This document shows, piece by piece, positions 25,945 through 36,086 of a stretch of DNA of 64,000 nt. The DNA is from an uncultured Sphingomonadaceae bacterium (GTDB lineage: Bacteria; Pseudomonadota; Alphaproteobacteria; Sphingomonadales; Sphingomonadaceae). The position numbers and the translations under genes are program-made. Numbering within the stretch: position 1 is the first letter of the stretch; each line of letters opens with the position of its first letter. The notes below the pieces were generated by a model. The model was not told the origin of the DNA, searched no databases, and was given only the letters and a program-made list of their open reading frames with translations. Where the stretch lies: NCBI GenBank assembly GCA_947497085.1, contig CANMFE010000003.1, positions 1-64,000 of the forward strand, in the 5' to 3' direction.

Positions 25945-27077
25945 GCGATAAGCAGACCGCGCTGGACTATGCCAAACGCCTGATCGCCTGTGCCAGCATT
26001 ACGCCCGCCACCGGCGATGTGTTTGCCGAACTGGAAGCCATGCTGGAGCCGCTAGGCTTTGACGTGACGCGCTTTATCAGCGGGGAAGCCCCCGATGGCC
26101 CGGTCGAAAACCTGCTCGCCATTCGCAGCCCCAAAGCCGGGGAGCCAGGCCGTCATTTCGCGTTTGCCGGGCATCTGGATGTCGTACCGCCGGGTGAAGG
26201 CTGGCACAGCGACCCGTTTGCGCCGGAAATTCGCGGCGACCTGCTTTACGGGCGCGGCGCGGTGGATATGAAAGGCAGCATCGCAAGCTTTGTCGCGGCG
26301 CTGCATGACATAGAGCAGGACGCAGGCACGATCAGCCTGATTATCACGGGCGATGAGGAAGGCCCCGCCATTTACGGAACCCGCGCGCTGATTGACCATA
26401 TGCAGGCGCGCGGTACCATTCCCGACCTGTGCCTGGTGGGGGAACCGACTTCGGTGAAACAGCTGGGCGACATGGTGAAGATCGGGCGGCGCGGTTCGGT
26501 CAATATGTGGATTTCGGTGGACGGCACACAGGGCCATGTCGCCTATCCGCATATGGCGGACAACCCGATCCCGAAACTGGTGCGCATTTTGGCGGCCATT
26601 GACGATATCGAGCTGGACGAAGGCACCGAATGGTTTCAGGCCAGCAATATCGAGATAACCGATATCGAGGTTGGCAACCCGGCGCATAATGTCATCCCGA
26701 AACGTGCCGAAGCCCGTACAAGTACACGGTTTAATGACCTGCATACAGGCGCCGAACTGGTGGAGCGCATCACGAACCTGGCCGAAGCGATGGGCGGCAG
26801 TGTGAAAGGCATTGTTTCCGGCGAAGCATTCCTCACCCCGCCGGGTGAGCTGTCCACGCTGGTCAGCGACGCGATCGAGGCGGAAACAGGCATCCTGCCC
26901 GAACTTTCGACCAGTGGCGGCACATCGGATGCCCGCTTCCTCTCGCAAATCTGCCCGGTGGTGGAATTTGGCCTTTGCAATGCCACCATGCACAAGCTGG
27001 ACGAAGCCGTAGCGGTGCAGGACCTGGACCGGTTGGCCGCTATTTACAAACGCATAGTCGTGGCGGCTTTGGCCTAA
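25941..27077 (+). CDS. dapE: DapE, succinyl-diaminopimelate desuccinylase
   Basis: A 378-residue M20-family zinc hydrolase that releases diaminopimelate for lysine and peptidoglycan. Motifs visible: FAGHLDVVPPG (zinc His and catalytic Asp), GRGAVDMKGSIA, and GDEEGPA with the catalytic and ligand glutamates. The dimerisation domain lies about residues 180-295. The length is typical. Together with lysC and dapB it covers three steps of the same pathway in this window. Confidence 0.96.
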   Translation: MSDKQTALDYAKRLIACASITPATGDVFAELEAMLEPLGFDVTRFISGEAPDGPVENLLAIRSPKAGEPGRHFAFAGHLDVVPPGEGWHSDPFAPEIRGDLLYGRGAVDMKGSIASFVAALHDIEQDAGTISLIITGDEEGPAIYGTRALIDHMQARGTIPDLCLVGEPTSVKQLGDMVKIGRRGSVNMWISVDGTQGHVAYPHMADNPIPKLVRILAAIDDIELDEGTEWFQASNIEITDIEVGNPAHNVIPKRAEARTSTRFNDLHTGAELVERITNLAEAMGGSVKGIVSGEAFLTPPGELSTLVSDAIEAETGILPELSTSGGTSDARFLSQICPVVEFGLCNATMHKLDEAVAVQDLDRLAAIYKRIVVAALA

Positions 27078-27097
27078 TCACCTGCCCCGCAACATCG

Positions 27098-27715
27098 TTA
27101 TCGTTTCAGCACAATATAAAGCGCGCCATTACCGCCATGTTTCGGATGCGCGTTCCTGACCGCAGCTATGCTGGACGCATGCCGCGATGCTGCCAGCCAG
27201 TCGGACACCGCCGCACGGATAGCGCCGCGCCGGTTGCCACGCGCATCGCGGGCATCTTCACTGCGCGCCTTGCCAGTAATCAGCAAAATCACACGAAAGC
27301 CAGCACCAATGGCGAGCGTCAGGCTCTGATCCAGCTGCGTGTAAGCGGTGGAAAGCGTGTGGCCGTGCAAATCAACTGTCAGGTCCGGCTCGATCCGGCC
27401 GCGCGCAAAGCGGCGATTCCAGTGGCTGTCGAGCCCCTGCCCAGAAGCGGCCGGGGGCGTTGCGGCAGACGGGATCCCGGCTATGGACCTGCCTGATTTT
27501 GCTGGTCCGCGTGCAAACGGCCTGGCCAGAAGCGCATCAAATTGTTTCTTGTCTGGCCGTTCGGCAGCCACGTCACGAACTATGCTAGTCTGCGGCGCAG
27601 CCTTTACAGCGCGTTTTGATTCCAACGGCTCAACCGTGGCCGCTACCCTGTCCCACAGTGCCGCCTCTTGCGGCGATAGCGGGCCGCCGCGCTTTGTGTT
27701 GTCGCTCCGGCTCAT
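27098..27715 (-). CDS. Smr-domain protein
   Basis: A 205-residue protein with a C-terminal Smr (MutS2-related) domain, recognisable by LTVDLHGHTLSTAYTQLDQSL, GKARSED, and the ending APHKHGGNGALYIVLKR-like block (written here from the family; the window reads NAHPKHGGNGALYIVLKR). Smr domains bind or nick nucleic acid, some acting on stalled ribosomes. The N-terminal half is low-complexity and basic. It overlaps mltA by four bases, the usual timA-mltA-smr order in alphaproteobacteria. Confidence 0.88.
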   Translation of the reverse strand: MSRSDNTKRGGPLSPQEAALWDRVAATVEPLESKRAVKAAPQTSIVRDVAAERPDKKQFDALLARPFARGPAKSGRSIAGIPSAATPPAASGQGLDSHWNRRFARGRIEPDLTVDLHGHTLSTAYTQLDQSLTLAIGAGFRVILLITGKARSEDARDARGNRRGAIRAAVSDWLAASRHASSIAAVRNAHPKHGGNGALYIVLKR

Positions 27716-28995
27716 TGCCCTGCGGAAAGGCGTGCAAATGTCCCCTTGGGCAGGAAGATGAGCGCTTGCCCCTTGGCCGACATGCCGCCCGCAATTGCGC
27801 GCGCTTCATCGCCCGCGCCCCAGAATGTGTCGAACCGGTTTGCGCCCTTGATCGCGCCGCCTGTATCCTGCGCCACCCATAATCCATTGGGCTCGGCGCG
27901 GTCCATCGACAGTAATACCGGCGCGCCCATCGGCACGAATTTGGGATCGACCGCTACGGTGGTACGCGGTGCCACGGCATAGCCCATCGCACCCAAAGGC
28001 CCTGGTCCGGTCAATTCGTTAAAGAAAATGTAACTCTTGTTCATCCGCATCAGCGCTTTGCCCTCTTCGGGGTTGGCATGCAGCCATTCGATAATGCCCT
28101 GCATCGATGCCTTGCCCGGAGCCAGCGCATCGCGTTCGCGCAATACACGGCCGATGCCCACATATTCACGCCCATTTTGCCCCGCATAACCAATCCGCAT
28201 CACGCCGCCATCCGGCAGCAGTAAACGCCCGGAGCCCTGGATCTGCAGAAAGAAAAACTCGATCGGATCGGCGGCATAGGCGATTTCAAGGGAGCGCCCG
28301 GCCAGAGCGCCTTGCTCGATCGCACTGCGGTCATGATATTGCACCAGCTCTCCATTTTCGACGCGTCCGCGTATCCGCTTGCCTTTCAGTTCATCGGAAA
28401 ACAGGCCAAGATCGACATCGACGAGATCGGCGGGTTTCGCATAAACCGGGGTTTCATAACCAGCGCGGCGGGTGCGGCTGCCGCGTATTTGCGGTTCAAA
28501 ATAGCCCGTGGCAAAGGCGCTGCCATCACCGACCTGTACAGCCTCCATATAGGTTTCGAAAAAACGCGCCGCATTGCTGGCGGGCCAGTTTGCCGCCGCT
28601 TCACATGCGGAAACCCAGTCGCCGGGCCGCGTCAGGCCGCTGCGGTCCTCGCGCTTCACAAGCGAAGGGCAGCTTAGCTTGAAAGCCTTGAGACCATCCT
28701 GCGCTTTGGCAGAATAAATTGGCAGTGACGCTATATCGGGGCCAAGGCGCAATTCCTGCCCGATAGCCCGTGCGGTATCACCGCCGGTACGCAGGGCATC
28801 CCCCGCAACCGCAGCGCGCACTGGCGGAGCGGCCACTGGCTGTGCCGCCTGATCCGATGCAGCCTGAGAAGACGGCGGCGGCGGCACGGAGCTGTTCTGC
28901 GCCCGTGTTTCGGGGATGACGCTGCATGCAGACAGCGCCAGCGCGCCGACCATTGCATATAGCCAGCGGTGGCGCGAAACATTCAGTCCAGCCAT
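27712..28995 (-). CDS. mltA: MltA, membrane-bound lytic murein transglycosylase A
   Basis: A 427-residue outer-membrane lipoprotein that cleaves glycan strands of peptidoglycan. The lipobox is LSAC near residue 23. The MltA core has TGYFEPQIRGS and, near the end, the 3D domain with VAQDTGGAIKGANRFDTFWG holding the catalytic aspartate. An ATG at 28995 is chosen over a TTG at 29007. A Pro/Ala/Gln linker follows the lipid anchor. Confidence 0.94.
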   Translation of the reverse strand: MAGLNVSRHRWLYAMVGALALSACSVIPETRAQNSSVPPPPSSQAASDQAAQPVAAPPVRAAVAGDALRTGGDTARAIGQELRLGPDIASLPIYSAKAQDGLKAFKLSCPSLVKREDRSGLTRPGDWVSACEAAANWPASNAARFFETYMEAVQVGDGSAFATGYFEPQIRGSRTRRAGYETPVYAKPADLVDVDLGLFSDELKGKRIRGRVENGELVQYHDRSAIEQGALAGRSLEIAYAADPIEFFFLQIQGSGRLLLPDGGVMRIGYAGQNGREYVGIGRVLRERDALAPGKASMQGIIEWLHANPEEGKALMRMNKSYIFFNELTGPGPLGAMGYAVAPRTTVAVDPKFVPMGAPVLLSMDRAEPNGLWVAQDTGGAIKGANRFDTFWGAGDEARAIAGGMSAKGQALIFLPKGTFARLSAGQ

Positions 28996-29019
28996 GGGGA
29001 TATCCAATCTTTCAGGTAA

Positions 29020-29691
29020 TCAGGTCGCTTCGTCGGTTTCCACCAACACCCAGTGCGGGTCGACGCTGTTCACATCGCGGGCGAAAGTCCAGATATCATG
29101 GGTTTCCACGGCATCGGACAGCGACCCTGCGATAACATCGCCTTCCCTGTTGCGGGTGACAGCGGCAATATCGGCATCGAAACGCATGGTTATACGCGCC
29201 ATCGGCGCATCATATTCCACATCAGCGATCACCGCATTTTCAATGCGTACCAGCCGGTTATCAAGCGTTTCGCCCGCTTCCTCGCGCGCGTCGAGCGCGG
29301 CAGCAAAGCCTTCATACACATCCGCGTCACACAGCATTTTCAGGTTTTCACGATCGCCTTTCCAAAAGGCTTCGAGCACCATGCCATAGGCCGTTTTCGC
29401 ATTTTCGACAAAACGCGTAACATCAAAGCCGCGATCCGCACTCAGGAGCATGCGGATGCCGGGCTCTGCGGCAACATCATAAAATTTCGCATGCCCCTGA
29501 CGTGGGTCAAGCGTAATGGTATTGCCCGGCTGCTGTTCGCCCGTTTTGGGGAATGTCAGCGGTGGCGGCGTATGTTCAACCGGCCCTGTCATGGGTTCCT
29601 GTTCATGCCCCGTGCGCTTGCCAAGCACCGAATAGAGGCGCAGGCCCAGAAAGGCGGCTATCGCGGCAAGTATGATGATATCAATCGACAT
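29020..29691 (-). CDS. TimA/Tim44-domain membrane protein
   Basis: A 223-residue protein with one N-terminal transmembrane helix (about residues 4-20, followed by RLYSVLGKRTGHE) and a C-terminal Tim44-like domain (about 85-220). In alphaproteobacteria this protein (TimA) is considered the relative of mitochondrial Tim44 and is found beside mltA, smr and secB, as here. A role in membrane protein handling is suspected but not established. Confidence 0.9.
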   Translation of the reverse strand: MSIDIIILAAIAAFLGLRLYSVLGKRTGHEQEPMTGPVEHTPPPLTFPKTGEQQPGNTITLDPRQGHAKFYDVAAEPGIRMLLSADRGFDVTRFVENAKTAYGMVLEAFWKGDRENLKMLCDADVYEGFAAALDAREEAGETLDNRLVRIENAVIADVEYDAPMARITMRFDADIAAVTRNREGDVIAGSLSDAVETHDIWTFARDVNSVDPHWVLVETDEAT

Positions 29692-29788
29692 GAAACTATC
29701 CCGTTATCCTGTAATCTGTCAGGCCATGCACGAAACATGCGTGATCCCTTGTTTTTCCCTACATGCCCTAAATAAGAAGCGAAAACAA

Positions 29789-29805
29789 ATATGCAAATTG
29801 CATAT
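29789..29805. promoter_or_regulatory. 17-base perfect palindrome, possible operator
   Basis: ATATGCAAATTGCATAT, an 8-bp inverted repeat about a single central base, in the spacer between timA and secB. It resembles a transcription-factor site; the regulator is unknown. Confidence 0.4.
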
Positions 29806-29831
29806 GGACGAATTTATATGCCCTGCACCGA

Positions 29832-29864
29832 TTATTTACACGTGATGCCTTTATTTACATGTAA
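29832..29864. repeat. two direct 14-base repeats
   Basis: TTATTTACACGTGA (29832-29845) and TTATTTACATGTAA (29851-29864), spaced 19 bases start to start, differ at three positions. They could be paired protein-binding sites in the timA-secB spacer. Confidence 0.45.
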
Positions 29865-29906
29865 CCTAGGGCAAGGATTCCCATTTTGCATGTACGGCAT
29901 GACGTT

Positions 29907-30004
29907 GGCCTGAACATGGGGGCCTGAACATGGGGGCCTGAACATGGGGGCCTGAACATGGGGGCCTGAACATGGGGGCCTGAATATGGGGGGCCTGAAT
30001 ATGG
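29907..30004 (+). repeat. minisatellite of seven 14-base units
   Basis: Seven head-to-tail copies of GGCCTGAACATGGG. The first five are identical; the sixth and seventh read GAATATG and vary by one G. The array ends about 150 bases before the secB start. Polymerase slippage should make copy number variable between strains. The minus strand stays open as a Pro/Gln-rich repeat frame, which I regard as accidental. Confidence 0.95.
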
Positions 30005-30152
30005 AAACAATATGCACCCCATATATGCCTCATGTATTTCGCAAGGTCCGCATTGCCCTCGCCATCATGTCCTGCTAGGCGCTTTGACACACCCGGTGGC
30101 GGAAAAACCATCCGGATTCTTGAAAATGAACAGACAGGAAAAGGCAGATTTT

Positions 30153-30668
30153 ATGGCCGAAGAAAATGACGGCAATCTAGAAGCGGACATGGCAGCCGCA
30201 AATGGCAGCGACAATGGTCCGGCAGTGGGCATTATCAACCAGTATATCAAGGATATGTCGGTTGAAAATCCGAATGCACCGGAAAGCTACCAATGGGAAC
30301 AGCAGCCACAGATAGACGTGCAATTCAATATCGGTTCTCGCGCATTTGGCGAAGAAATGCATGAGGTTGAGCTGAAAATCAACGTGACCGCCAAGGCGGA
30401 ACAGGGCACTGCATTCATCGTCGAGCTGGCTTATGCCGCAATGGTCGGCATGCGCAACGTGCCGGAAGATCAGGCACATGCGTTCCTGTTCGGTGAAGCG
30501 CCGCGCATCATTTTCCCTTTCGCCCGCCGTATCCTGGCCGACGCCGTGCGCGATGCCGGTTTCCCGCCACTGATGCTGGAACCCATGGACTTTAACACGC
30601 TTTACCTGCAACAGCTGGCCCAGAAACAAGCCGCCGAAGCCGGTGAACAGCCTGCGGGCAATGCGTAA
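30153..30668 (+). CDS. secB: SecB, protein-export chaperone
   Basis: A 171-residue tetrameric chaperone that keeps precursors unfolded and delivers them to SecA. The conserved core runs from IINQYIKDMSVENP through DVQFNIGSR and LEPMDFNTLYLQQL. The ATG at 30153 is preferred because AGGAAAAGG lies eight bases upstream; an ATG at 30126 in frame is possible. The long spacer upstream (29692-30152) holds a palindrome, direct repeats and a minisatellite. Confidence 0.95.
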   Translation: MAEENDGNLEADMAAANGSDNGPAVGIINQYIKDMSVENPNAPESYQWEQQPQIDVQFNIGSRAFGEEMHEVELKINVTAKAEQGTAFIVELAYAAMVGMRNVPEDQAHAFLFGEAPRIIFPFARRILADAVRDAGFPPLMLEPMDFNTLYLQQLAQKQAAEAGEQPAGNA

Positions 30669-30700
30669 GCATTCCCCGTTTCTATAAGGTCATTTCCTAA

Positions 30701-32296
30701 ATGAACCTTTTGAAATCCACCGGAATTATAGGCGGCATGACGATGGTCAGCCGCCTTTTCGGTTTTGTGCGTGATGTGCTTATCGCGCGCATATTGGGGG
30801 CCAGCGCGCTGAGTGATGCCTGGCAGCTGGCTTTCCAGATGCCCAATATCTTCCGCCGCCTGTTCGCCGAGGGCGCTTTTTCCGCCGCCTTTGTACCTTT
30901 GTTCAACGGCAAGATGGAAGAGGGCGAAGGTCGCAGCGCGGCACAGGGTTTCGTCACTGAAGTACTGTCGGTATTTGTGCCGATATTGCTGCTCTTCACC
31001 GCCGTCATGATGATTATCATGCCCGGTGCGATCTGGGTGCTGGATGATTTCGGGCGCGGCGGCAGGTCAAGCGATTTTGCGGTGTCGCTGGCGCGCATCA
31101 CTTTCCCCTATCTGGGCCTTATCAGCGTCACGACATTATTTGCCGCGATACTCAATTCGCTCAGCCGGTTCACCGCTGCGGCTGCTGCGCCTATACTGCT
31201 CAATATCTGCATGATTACCGGCATGCTGGGCGTGCTCTATATTGATGGCGGGCAGGACACGCAGCGCGCTGCCTATGTGCTCGCCTTTGCCGTTGCCATT
31301 GCCGGGCTGCTGCAGATGCTCTGGCTCTATTACTGGGCCCGCAAATCGGGTTTCCGTTTCCATCTCGCACGTCCGAAATTCACCGAAGACGTACGCATGC
31401 TCGGCCGCCTGATCGTTCCCGCCATTTTCGGCGCGGGCATTTACCAGGTCAGCCGCTTTGTCGACCTGTTTTTCCTGGGCCGGTTGCAGGAAGGCTCGTT
31501 TACCTATCTCGCCATGGCGGACCGGCTCAACCAGCTACCGCTCGGCATTATCGGCATTGCGCTGGGCACCGCGATCCTGCCGGCACTGTCCCGTTTTATC
31601 GCAAAAGACGATACAGGCGGCGCGCAGCGCGTACAGAGTAACGCCATAGAGCTGGGCATGCTGCTCACCATACCCGCAGCGGTCGGGCTTTATTTCACCG
31701 CCCAGCCGCTGGTCAGCGCCATTTACCTCGGCGGCAAGTACGGCATGGCCGATGTGAACATGACCGCCGCGGTCGTGTCGATGCTGGTCATCGGCCTGCC
31801 CGCCTATGTGCTGGTAAAAGTGCTTACACCGGCTTTCTTTGCGCGCAAGGATACGCGCACGCCGGTCATCACTGCCGCCATATCGCTGACGATCAATATC
31901 GTGCTTAACCTTATCCTGATCCCGATCATGGGCGTGCCGGGCCTGGCGCTGGCCGGAGCCATTGCGGCCTGGTCAAACACCGCCATGCTCTATTTTATCC
32001 TGCACAGCCGGGGATATTATCATCTTGAGGGCAGCTTGTTGCTGCGTATAGGCCGCATTGTTTTTTCTGCTGCCGCGATGGGCGCTGTGCTCTATTACGC
32101 CATGCCTTACGGCGCGACCTATTATGGCGGCAATATCGGTGAGCGCGCATTGTCGATCGCGCTTCTGTGCGGCGCTGGCGGGCTTATCTATTTTGCGCTT
32201 GCCTGGATGACAGGTGCCATCGACAGGGACAAGATCAACATGTTACGGCGCAGGAAAGCCGCCGAACAAGCCGCACATACAGAAGGAAACACATAA
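30701..32296 (+). CDS. murJ: MurJ, lipid II flippase
   Basis: A 531-residue integral membrane protein of the MOP superfamily that moves lipid II across the inner membrane for peptidoglycan synthesis. It has about 14 hydrophobic helices. Typical N-terminal sequences are [18 protein letters not shown] and [20 protein letters not shown]. The stop overlaps the trpS start (TAATG). Confidence 0.96.
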   Translation: MNLLKSTGIIGGMTMVSRLFGFVRDVLIARILGASALSDAWQLAFQMPNIFRRLFAEGAFSAAFVPLFNGKMEEGEGRSAAQGFVTEVLSVFVPILLLFTAVMMIIMPGAIWVLDDFGRGGRSSDFAVSLARITFPYLGLISVTTLFAAILNSLSRFTAAAAAPILLNICMITGMLGVLYIDGGQDTQRAAYVLAFAVAIAGLLQMLWLYYWARKSGFRFHLARPKFTEDVRMLGRLIVPAIFGAGIYQVSRFVDLFFLGRLQEGSFTYLAMADRLNQLPLGIIGIALGTAILPALSRFIAKDDTGGAQRVQSNAIELGMLLTIPAAVGLYFTAQPLVSAIYLGGKYGMADVNMTAAVVSMLVIGLPAYVLVKVLTPAFFARKDTRTPVITAAISLTINIVLNLILIPIMGVPGLALAGAIAAWSNTAMLYFILHSRGYYHLEGSLLLRIGRIVFSAAAMGAVLYYAMPYGATYYGGNIGERALSIALLCGAGGLIYFALAWMTGAIDRDKINMLRRRKAAEQAAHTEGNT

Positions 32297-33288
32297 TGCG
32301 CACAGTATCCGGCATCCAGCCGACCGGTAATCTCCACCTTGGCAATTATCTGGGCGCGATCAAGAAATGGGTGGCCATGCAGGACCAGATGGAGTGCCTG
32401 TTCTTCCTCGCCGACCTGCATGCCATTACCGTCTATAATGATCCGGCGGAGCTGAGCGCGAACACGCGCGAAATGGCGGCGGCGCTGATTGCGGCAGGCG
32501 TCGATCCTGACAAGGCAGTGCTGTTCAACCAGGCACGTGTGCCCGGCCATGCGGAGCTCGCATGGCTATTATTCTGCACCGCGCGCATCGGCTGGCTCAA
32601 CCGTATGACGCAGTTCAAGGAAAAATCGGGCAAGAACCGTGAAGGCGCCAGCATCGGCCTGTTCGCCTATCCGGTGCTGCAGGCTGCCGACGTGCTGATT
32701 TACGGCGCGACGCATGTGCCCGTGGGCGAAGACCAGAAACAGCATCTGGAACTCGCACGCGATATCGCCGCCAAGTTTAACGGCGATTTCGATACAGAGC
32801 TGTTCACCCTGCCCGATCCGATTATCGAGGGACCGGCGACGCGTGTCATGAGCCTGCGCAATGGCTCTGCGAAAATGTCGAAATCCGACCCTAGCGATGC
32901 CAGCCGCATCAACCTGATCGACGATGACGACACCATCGCCCAGAAAATCCGCAAGGCGAAAACCGATCCCGAGCCGCTGCCCGGCAATGTAAATGGCCTG
33001 AACGAACGGGCGGAAGCGAAAAACCTGGTCGGCATCTATGCCGCTGTGAAAGATATCACGCCGCAGCAGGTTCTGGACGAACATGCCGGGGCTGGTTTCG
33101 GGCAATTCAAACCCGCGCTGGCCGAGTTGCTGGTCGAAACGCTGCGCCCCATCCGCTCACGCTTTGTCGAGCTGAAACAGGATCATGAACAGATTGACGC
33201 AATCCTGTGCAAAGGCGCCTCCAAGGCGCGTGAACTGGCCCAGCCCACCGTCGATGGTGCCTATAAAGCGCTCGGCCTGCTCCGCTGA
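32296..33288 (+). CDS. trpS: TrpS, tryptophanyl-tRNA synthetase
   Basis: A 330-residue class I synthetase. The HIGH-type motif is [10 protein letters not shown] (about residues 11-20) and the KMSKS motif appears intact as AKMSKSD (about 193-199). The bacterial length is normal. Translationally coupled to murJ by a one-base overlap, a common alphaproteobacterial arrangement. Confidence 0.97.
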   Translation: MRTVSGIQPTGNLHLGNYLGAIKKWVAMQDQMECLFFLADLHAITVYNDPAELSANTREMAAALIAAGVDPDKAVLFNQARVPGHAELAWLLFCTARIGWLNRMTQFKEKSGKNREGASIGLFAYPVLQAADVLIYGATHVPVGEDQKQHLELARDIAAKFNGDFDTELFTLPDPIIEGPATRVMSLRNGSAKMSKSDPSDASRINLIDDDDTIAQKIRKAKTDPEPLPGNVNGLNERAEAKNLVGIYAAVKDITPQQVLDEHAGAGFGQFKPALAELLVETLRPIRSRFVELKQDHEQIDAILCKGASKARELAQPTVDGAYKALGLLR

Positions 33289-33399
33289 CCCGGTTTACAA
33301 CGCTTTACAGCGCTTAATGCACCGTTCAACGCACGTTCAGCGCGGAACGTCTATAAGTTGCCGTGCGTTGGGAGCTTAGAGTCTATTCGGAGTCGCATT

Positions 33400-34134
33400 A
33401 TGAAATATCTGGCAACATCACTAACCAGCCGCAAGCTGTCGCTTGTGTCCGTGCCGCTGCTCGTCCTGTCTCTGGGCGCCTGCGCGACACCTTCTTTCAA
33501 ATCCGAGGTCACCCGGTTTCAGGAGCTGCCCGCGCCCACGGGACAAAGTTTTACGATACGGGCAGCCGATCCTGAACTGAAGGGCGGTCTGGAATTTGCG
33601 CAATACGCATCGCTGGTCGAAAAACAGATGGCGCGTATCGGCTACGTGCCTGCCAGCTCGCCCGAAACGGCAGATATGACAGTCAGCTTGTCCTATGACA
33701 TCGACCGCGGCCAGACAAAATATCGCCGCAGCGGATTTTATGACCCATTCTACGCCAGCTATGGCCGCGGATTTTATGGTCGCTATGGATATTGGGGCCG
33801 TTCACGCTTTTACAGGCATGGCCGTTTTGGCCATCGCCGTTTCCGTCACCCGGCCTTTTACCGCTTCGGATTTTACGACCCATTTTTCTTTGGCGGTACT
33901 GATCTGGACAGGATCACGGTCTATACCAGCCAGCTCAATATGAACATTGACCGCAATGCCGATGGCAAACGTTTGTTTGAGGGCAAGGCGGAAGCCATGT
34001 CGCGCAGCCGCCGTCTGGGCTATCTCGTGCCAAATCTGGTCGAGGCCATTTTTACCGACTTTCCGGGTGAATCGGGTGAAACCGTCCGTATCTCGGTCGC
34101 ACCGGAAAAGAAAACGGTGAAGCGGGTTAATTAA
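33400..34134 (+). CDS. DUF4136-type lipoprotein with aromatic/Arg-rich insert
   Basis: A 244-residue probable lipoprotein; the lipobox LGAC lies near residue 27. The N- and C-terminal thirds fit the DUF4136 family of envelope lipoproteins (SYDIDRGQT and the final segment with [19 protein letters not shown]). Between about residues 109 and 170 lies an insert made almost only of Tyr, Phe, Gly, Arg and His. Convergent with dut; the stop codons overlap. Function unknown. Confidence 0.8.
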   Translation: MKYLATSLTSRKLSLVSVPLLVLSLGACATPSFKSEVTRFQELPAPTGQSFTIRAADPELKGGLEFAQYASLVEKQMARIGYVPASSPETADMTVSLSYDIDRGQTKYRRSGFYDPFYASYGRGFYGRYGYWGRSRFYRHGRFGHRRFRHPAFYRFGFYDPFFFGGTDLDRITVYTSQLNMNIDRNADGKRLFEGKAEAMSRSRRLGYLVPNLVEAIFTDFPGESGETVRISVAPEKKTVKRVN

Positions 34135-34580
34135 ACCCCTGTCGAGCCAAAGCCGCCTGCGCCGCGCGCGGTGGCGTCCAGTTCATCCACCAGTACCATC
34201 TTGGCACGTTGCACTGGCGCGACCACCAGTTGCGCTATCCGGTCGCCGCGTTCGATGGCGAAATCCTCATTACCGTGATTAATCAGGATTACGCCCAGTT
34301 CACCGCGATAATCGCTGTCGATTGTCCCCGGCGTGTTGGGCAAGCTGATGCCTTTTTTGATGGCGAGCCCCGAACGCGGGCGCACCTGCACCTCATAGCC
34401 TTCAGGAATCGCCATGGCGAAGCCGGTCGGTACAATCGCACGATCACCAGCAGCGATCACCATTGCCTTCGCCGCACGCACATCCATACCCGCAGACCCA
34501 GACGTCTCATATTCAGGCACGGGCAAGCCCTCCCCGTTTTCCAGCCGTTTCAGCTCAATATCAATTTCCGGAAAGCGCAT
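34131..34580 (-). CDS. dut: Dut, dUTP diphosphatase
   Basis: A 149-residue trimeric dUTPase that removes dUTP and supplies dUMP for thymidylate. All five motifs are present: [40 protein letters not shown] and the C-terminal [10 protein letters not shown] arm. The start lies inside the end of coaBC (20-base overlap), the usual coaBC-dut arrangement. Confidence 0.97.
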   Translation of the reverse strand: MRFPEIDIELKRLENGEGLPVPEYETSGSAGMDVRAAKAMVIAAGDRAIVPTGFAMAIPEGYEVQVRPRSGLAIKKGISLPNTPGTIDSDYRGELGVILINHGNEDFAIERGDRIAQLVVAPVQRAKMVLVDELDATARGAGGFGSTGV

Positions 34581-35808
34581 CGGCAATTTTCTCCACCAGT
34601 TTGCGGGCCACATCATTCTTGTGCAGTTTTTCCCAGCTGTCGACGCCATCTGTGGTCACGATATGTACGGTGTTTTCAGTCCCACCCATCACGCTGGAGC
34701 CGACACCGCCTGACACGTCATTGGCGACAATCCAGTCGCATTTCTTGCGCGCAAGCTTGGCCTGCGCATGCTCCACCACCTTTTCGGTTTCCGCCGCAAA
34801 CCCGATCAGCAGGTCGGGCCGCTGCTCATGCACGGCAAGCCCCGCCAGTATGTCAGGATTCTCGGTGAGTGTGAGCGGCGCGGGGCCTTTGCCAGTCTTT
34901 TTCATCTTCTGATCCGCACTGTCCGAAGCGCGCCAGTCGGCCACCGCCGCCACCATCACGGCGGCATCGGCGGGGAGTGCCTGCTCCACCGCTGCCTGCA
35001 TTTCACGCGCAGTCTGCACATCCACGCGCGTTACACCCGCCGGTGTTGCCAGATGCACGGGTCCGGCCACCAGTGTCACTTCTGCGCCCATATCAGCGGC
35101 AGCGGCGGCAATCGCAAAACCCTGCCGCCCGCTGGAACGGTTGCCGATATAACGCACCGGATCAATCGGTTCATGCGTCGGCCCTGCGGTTATCAGCACA
35201 TGCTTGCCATAAAGCGGCCGGTGCTCGTCATCGGCAAAGGCGGGCTGGCCTTCGAGCGGGTTGTCATGGGCAAAATGGTTTTCGATTTCGGCAAACACCA
35301 TTTCCGGTTCGGGCAGCCTGCCTTCGCCAAATTCGCCGCAGGCCATCGCACCGCTATCGGGCTGCATCACATGCACGCCATCTTCGCGTAGCTGCGTGAC
35401 GTTGCGCTGCGTCGCCTCATGATGCCACATACGCACGTTCATCGCAGGCACGGCCATCACCGGCGTATCGGTGGCAAGCAGCAGCGTGGTGGCGAGATTA
35501 TCGGCAATGCCAGCCGCCATTTTCGCCATCAGATCGGCTGTGGCAGGACAGACCACGATCAGGTCCGCCTCCCGGCTGAGCTGGATATGCCCCATCTCGG
35601 TTTCGTTTTTCAGGTCCCACAGAGTCGTGAAAACTTCATTCTCGCTCAGCGCCGCGAGTGACATGGGCGTCACGAACTGTGCGCCGCCTTCGGTCAGGAC
35701 GCAGCGCACCGTCATCCCCGCTTTGCGGATCAGGCGGATAAGCTCGCACGATTTATAGGCCGCAATCCCGCCGCCGATAATCAGGGTGATATGTTTTGGT
35801 GTCGTCAT
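34561..35808 (-). CDS. coaBC: CoaBC, phosphopantothenoylcysteine synthetase/decarboxylase
   Basis: A 415-residue bifunctional enzyme of coenzyme A synthesis. The N-terminal flavoprotein decarboxylase half (CoaC) begins [19 protein letters not shown] and contains the PAMNVRMW motif. The C-terminal synthetase half (CoaB) begins near [23 protein letters not shown]. The ATG at 35808 matches the conserved N-terminus. Confidence 0.96.
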   Translation of the reverse strand: MTTPKHITLIIGGGIAAYKSCELIRLIRKAGMTVRCVLTEGGAQFVTPMSLAALSENEVFTTLWDLKNETEMGHIQLSREADLIVVCPATADLMAKMAAGIADNLATTLLLATDTPVMAVPAMNVRMWHHEATQRNVTQLREDGVHVMQPDSGAMACGEFGEGRLPEPEMVFAEIENHFAHDNPLEGQPAFADDEHRPLYGKHVLITAGPTHEPIDPVRYIGNRSSGRQGFAIAAAAADMGAEVTLVAGPVHLATPAGVTRVDVQTAREMQAAVEQALPADAAVMVAAVADWRASDSADQKMKKTGKGPAPLTLTENPDILAGLAVHEQRPDLLIGFAAETEKVVEHAQAKLARKKCDWIVANDVSGGVGSSVMGGTENTVHIVTTDGVDSWEKLHKNDVARKLVEKIADALSGN

Positions 35809-36086
35809 GAATCTGTGTCTACAGCGCGGGATATGCGAGAGTCCATAATTAAGGGCCATAATGTCCTGCCCATCAAAAAATTTCATGCCGCCGGGAACAA
35901 TATTGCATGTCGTAGATTAGTGGATTGCGAGACCGGGCCCCTCTGGCGCGTCAATTGGCGCGTGATGTCGGATCGTATCGATGGATGTCGGTGCCATTTT
36001 GGACAGCGGGCGGTTTCTACACCCGGTTCCACAGCCGGTTTCCAGATATAACTGAATTTATATAACAGGGTTTTGGAGACGAATTT

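Noticed and set aside
29907-30004. CRISPR array
   Set aside because: The units are joined without spacers and no cas gene is nearby.
29866-30111. Minus-strand frame coding a Pro/Gln/Met-rich repeat protein
   Set aside because: It arises from translating the 14-base minisatellite, which by its length cycles through three frames. It has no ribosome-binding site and no protein-like flanks.
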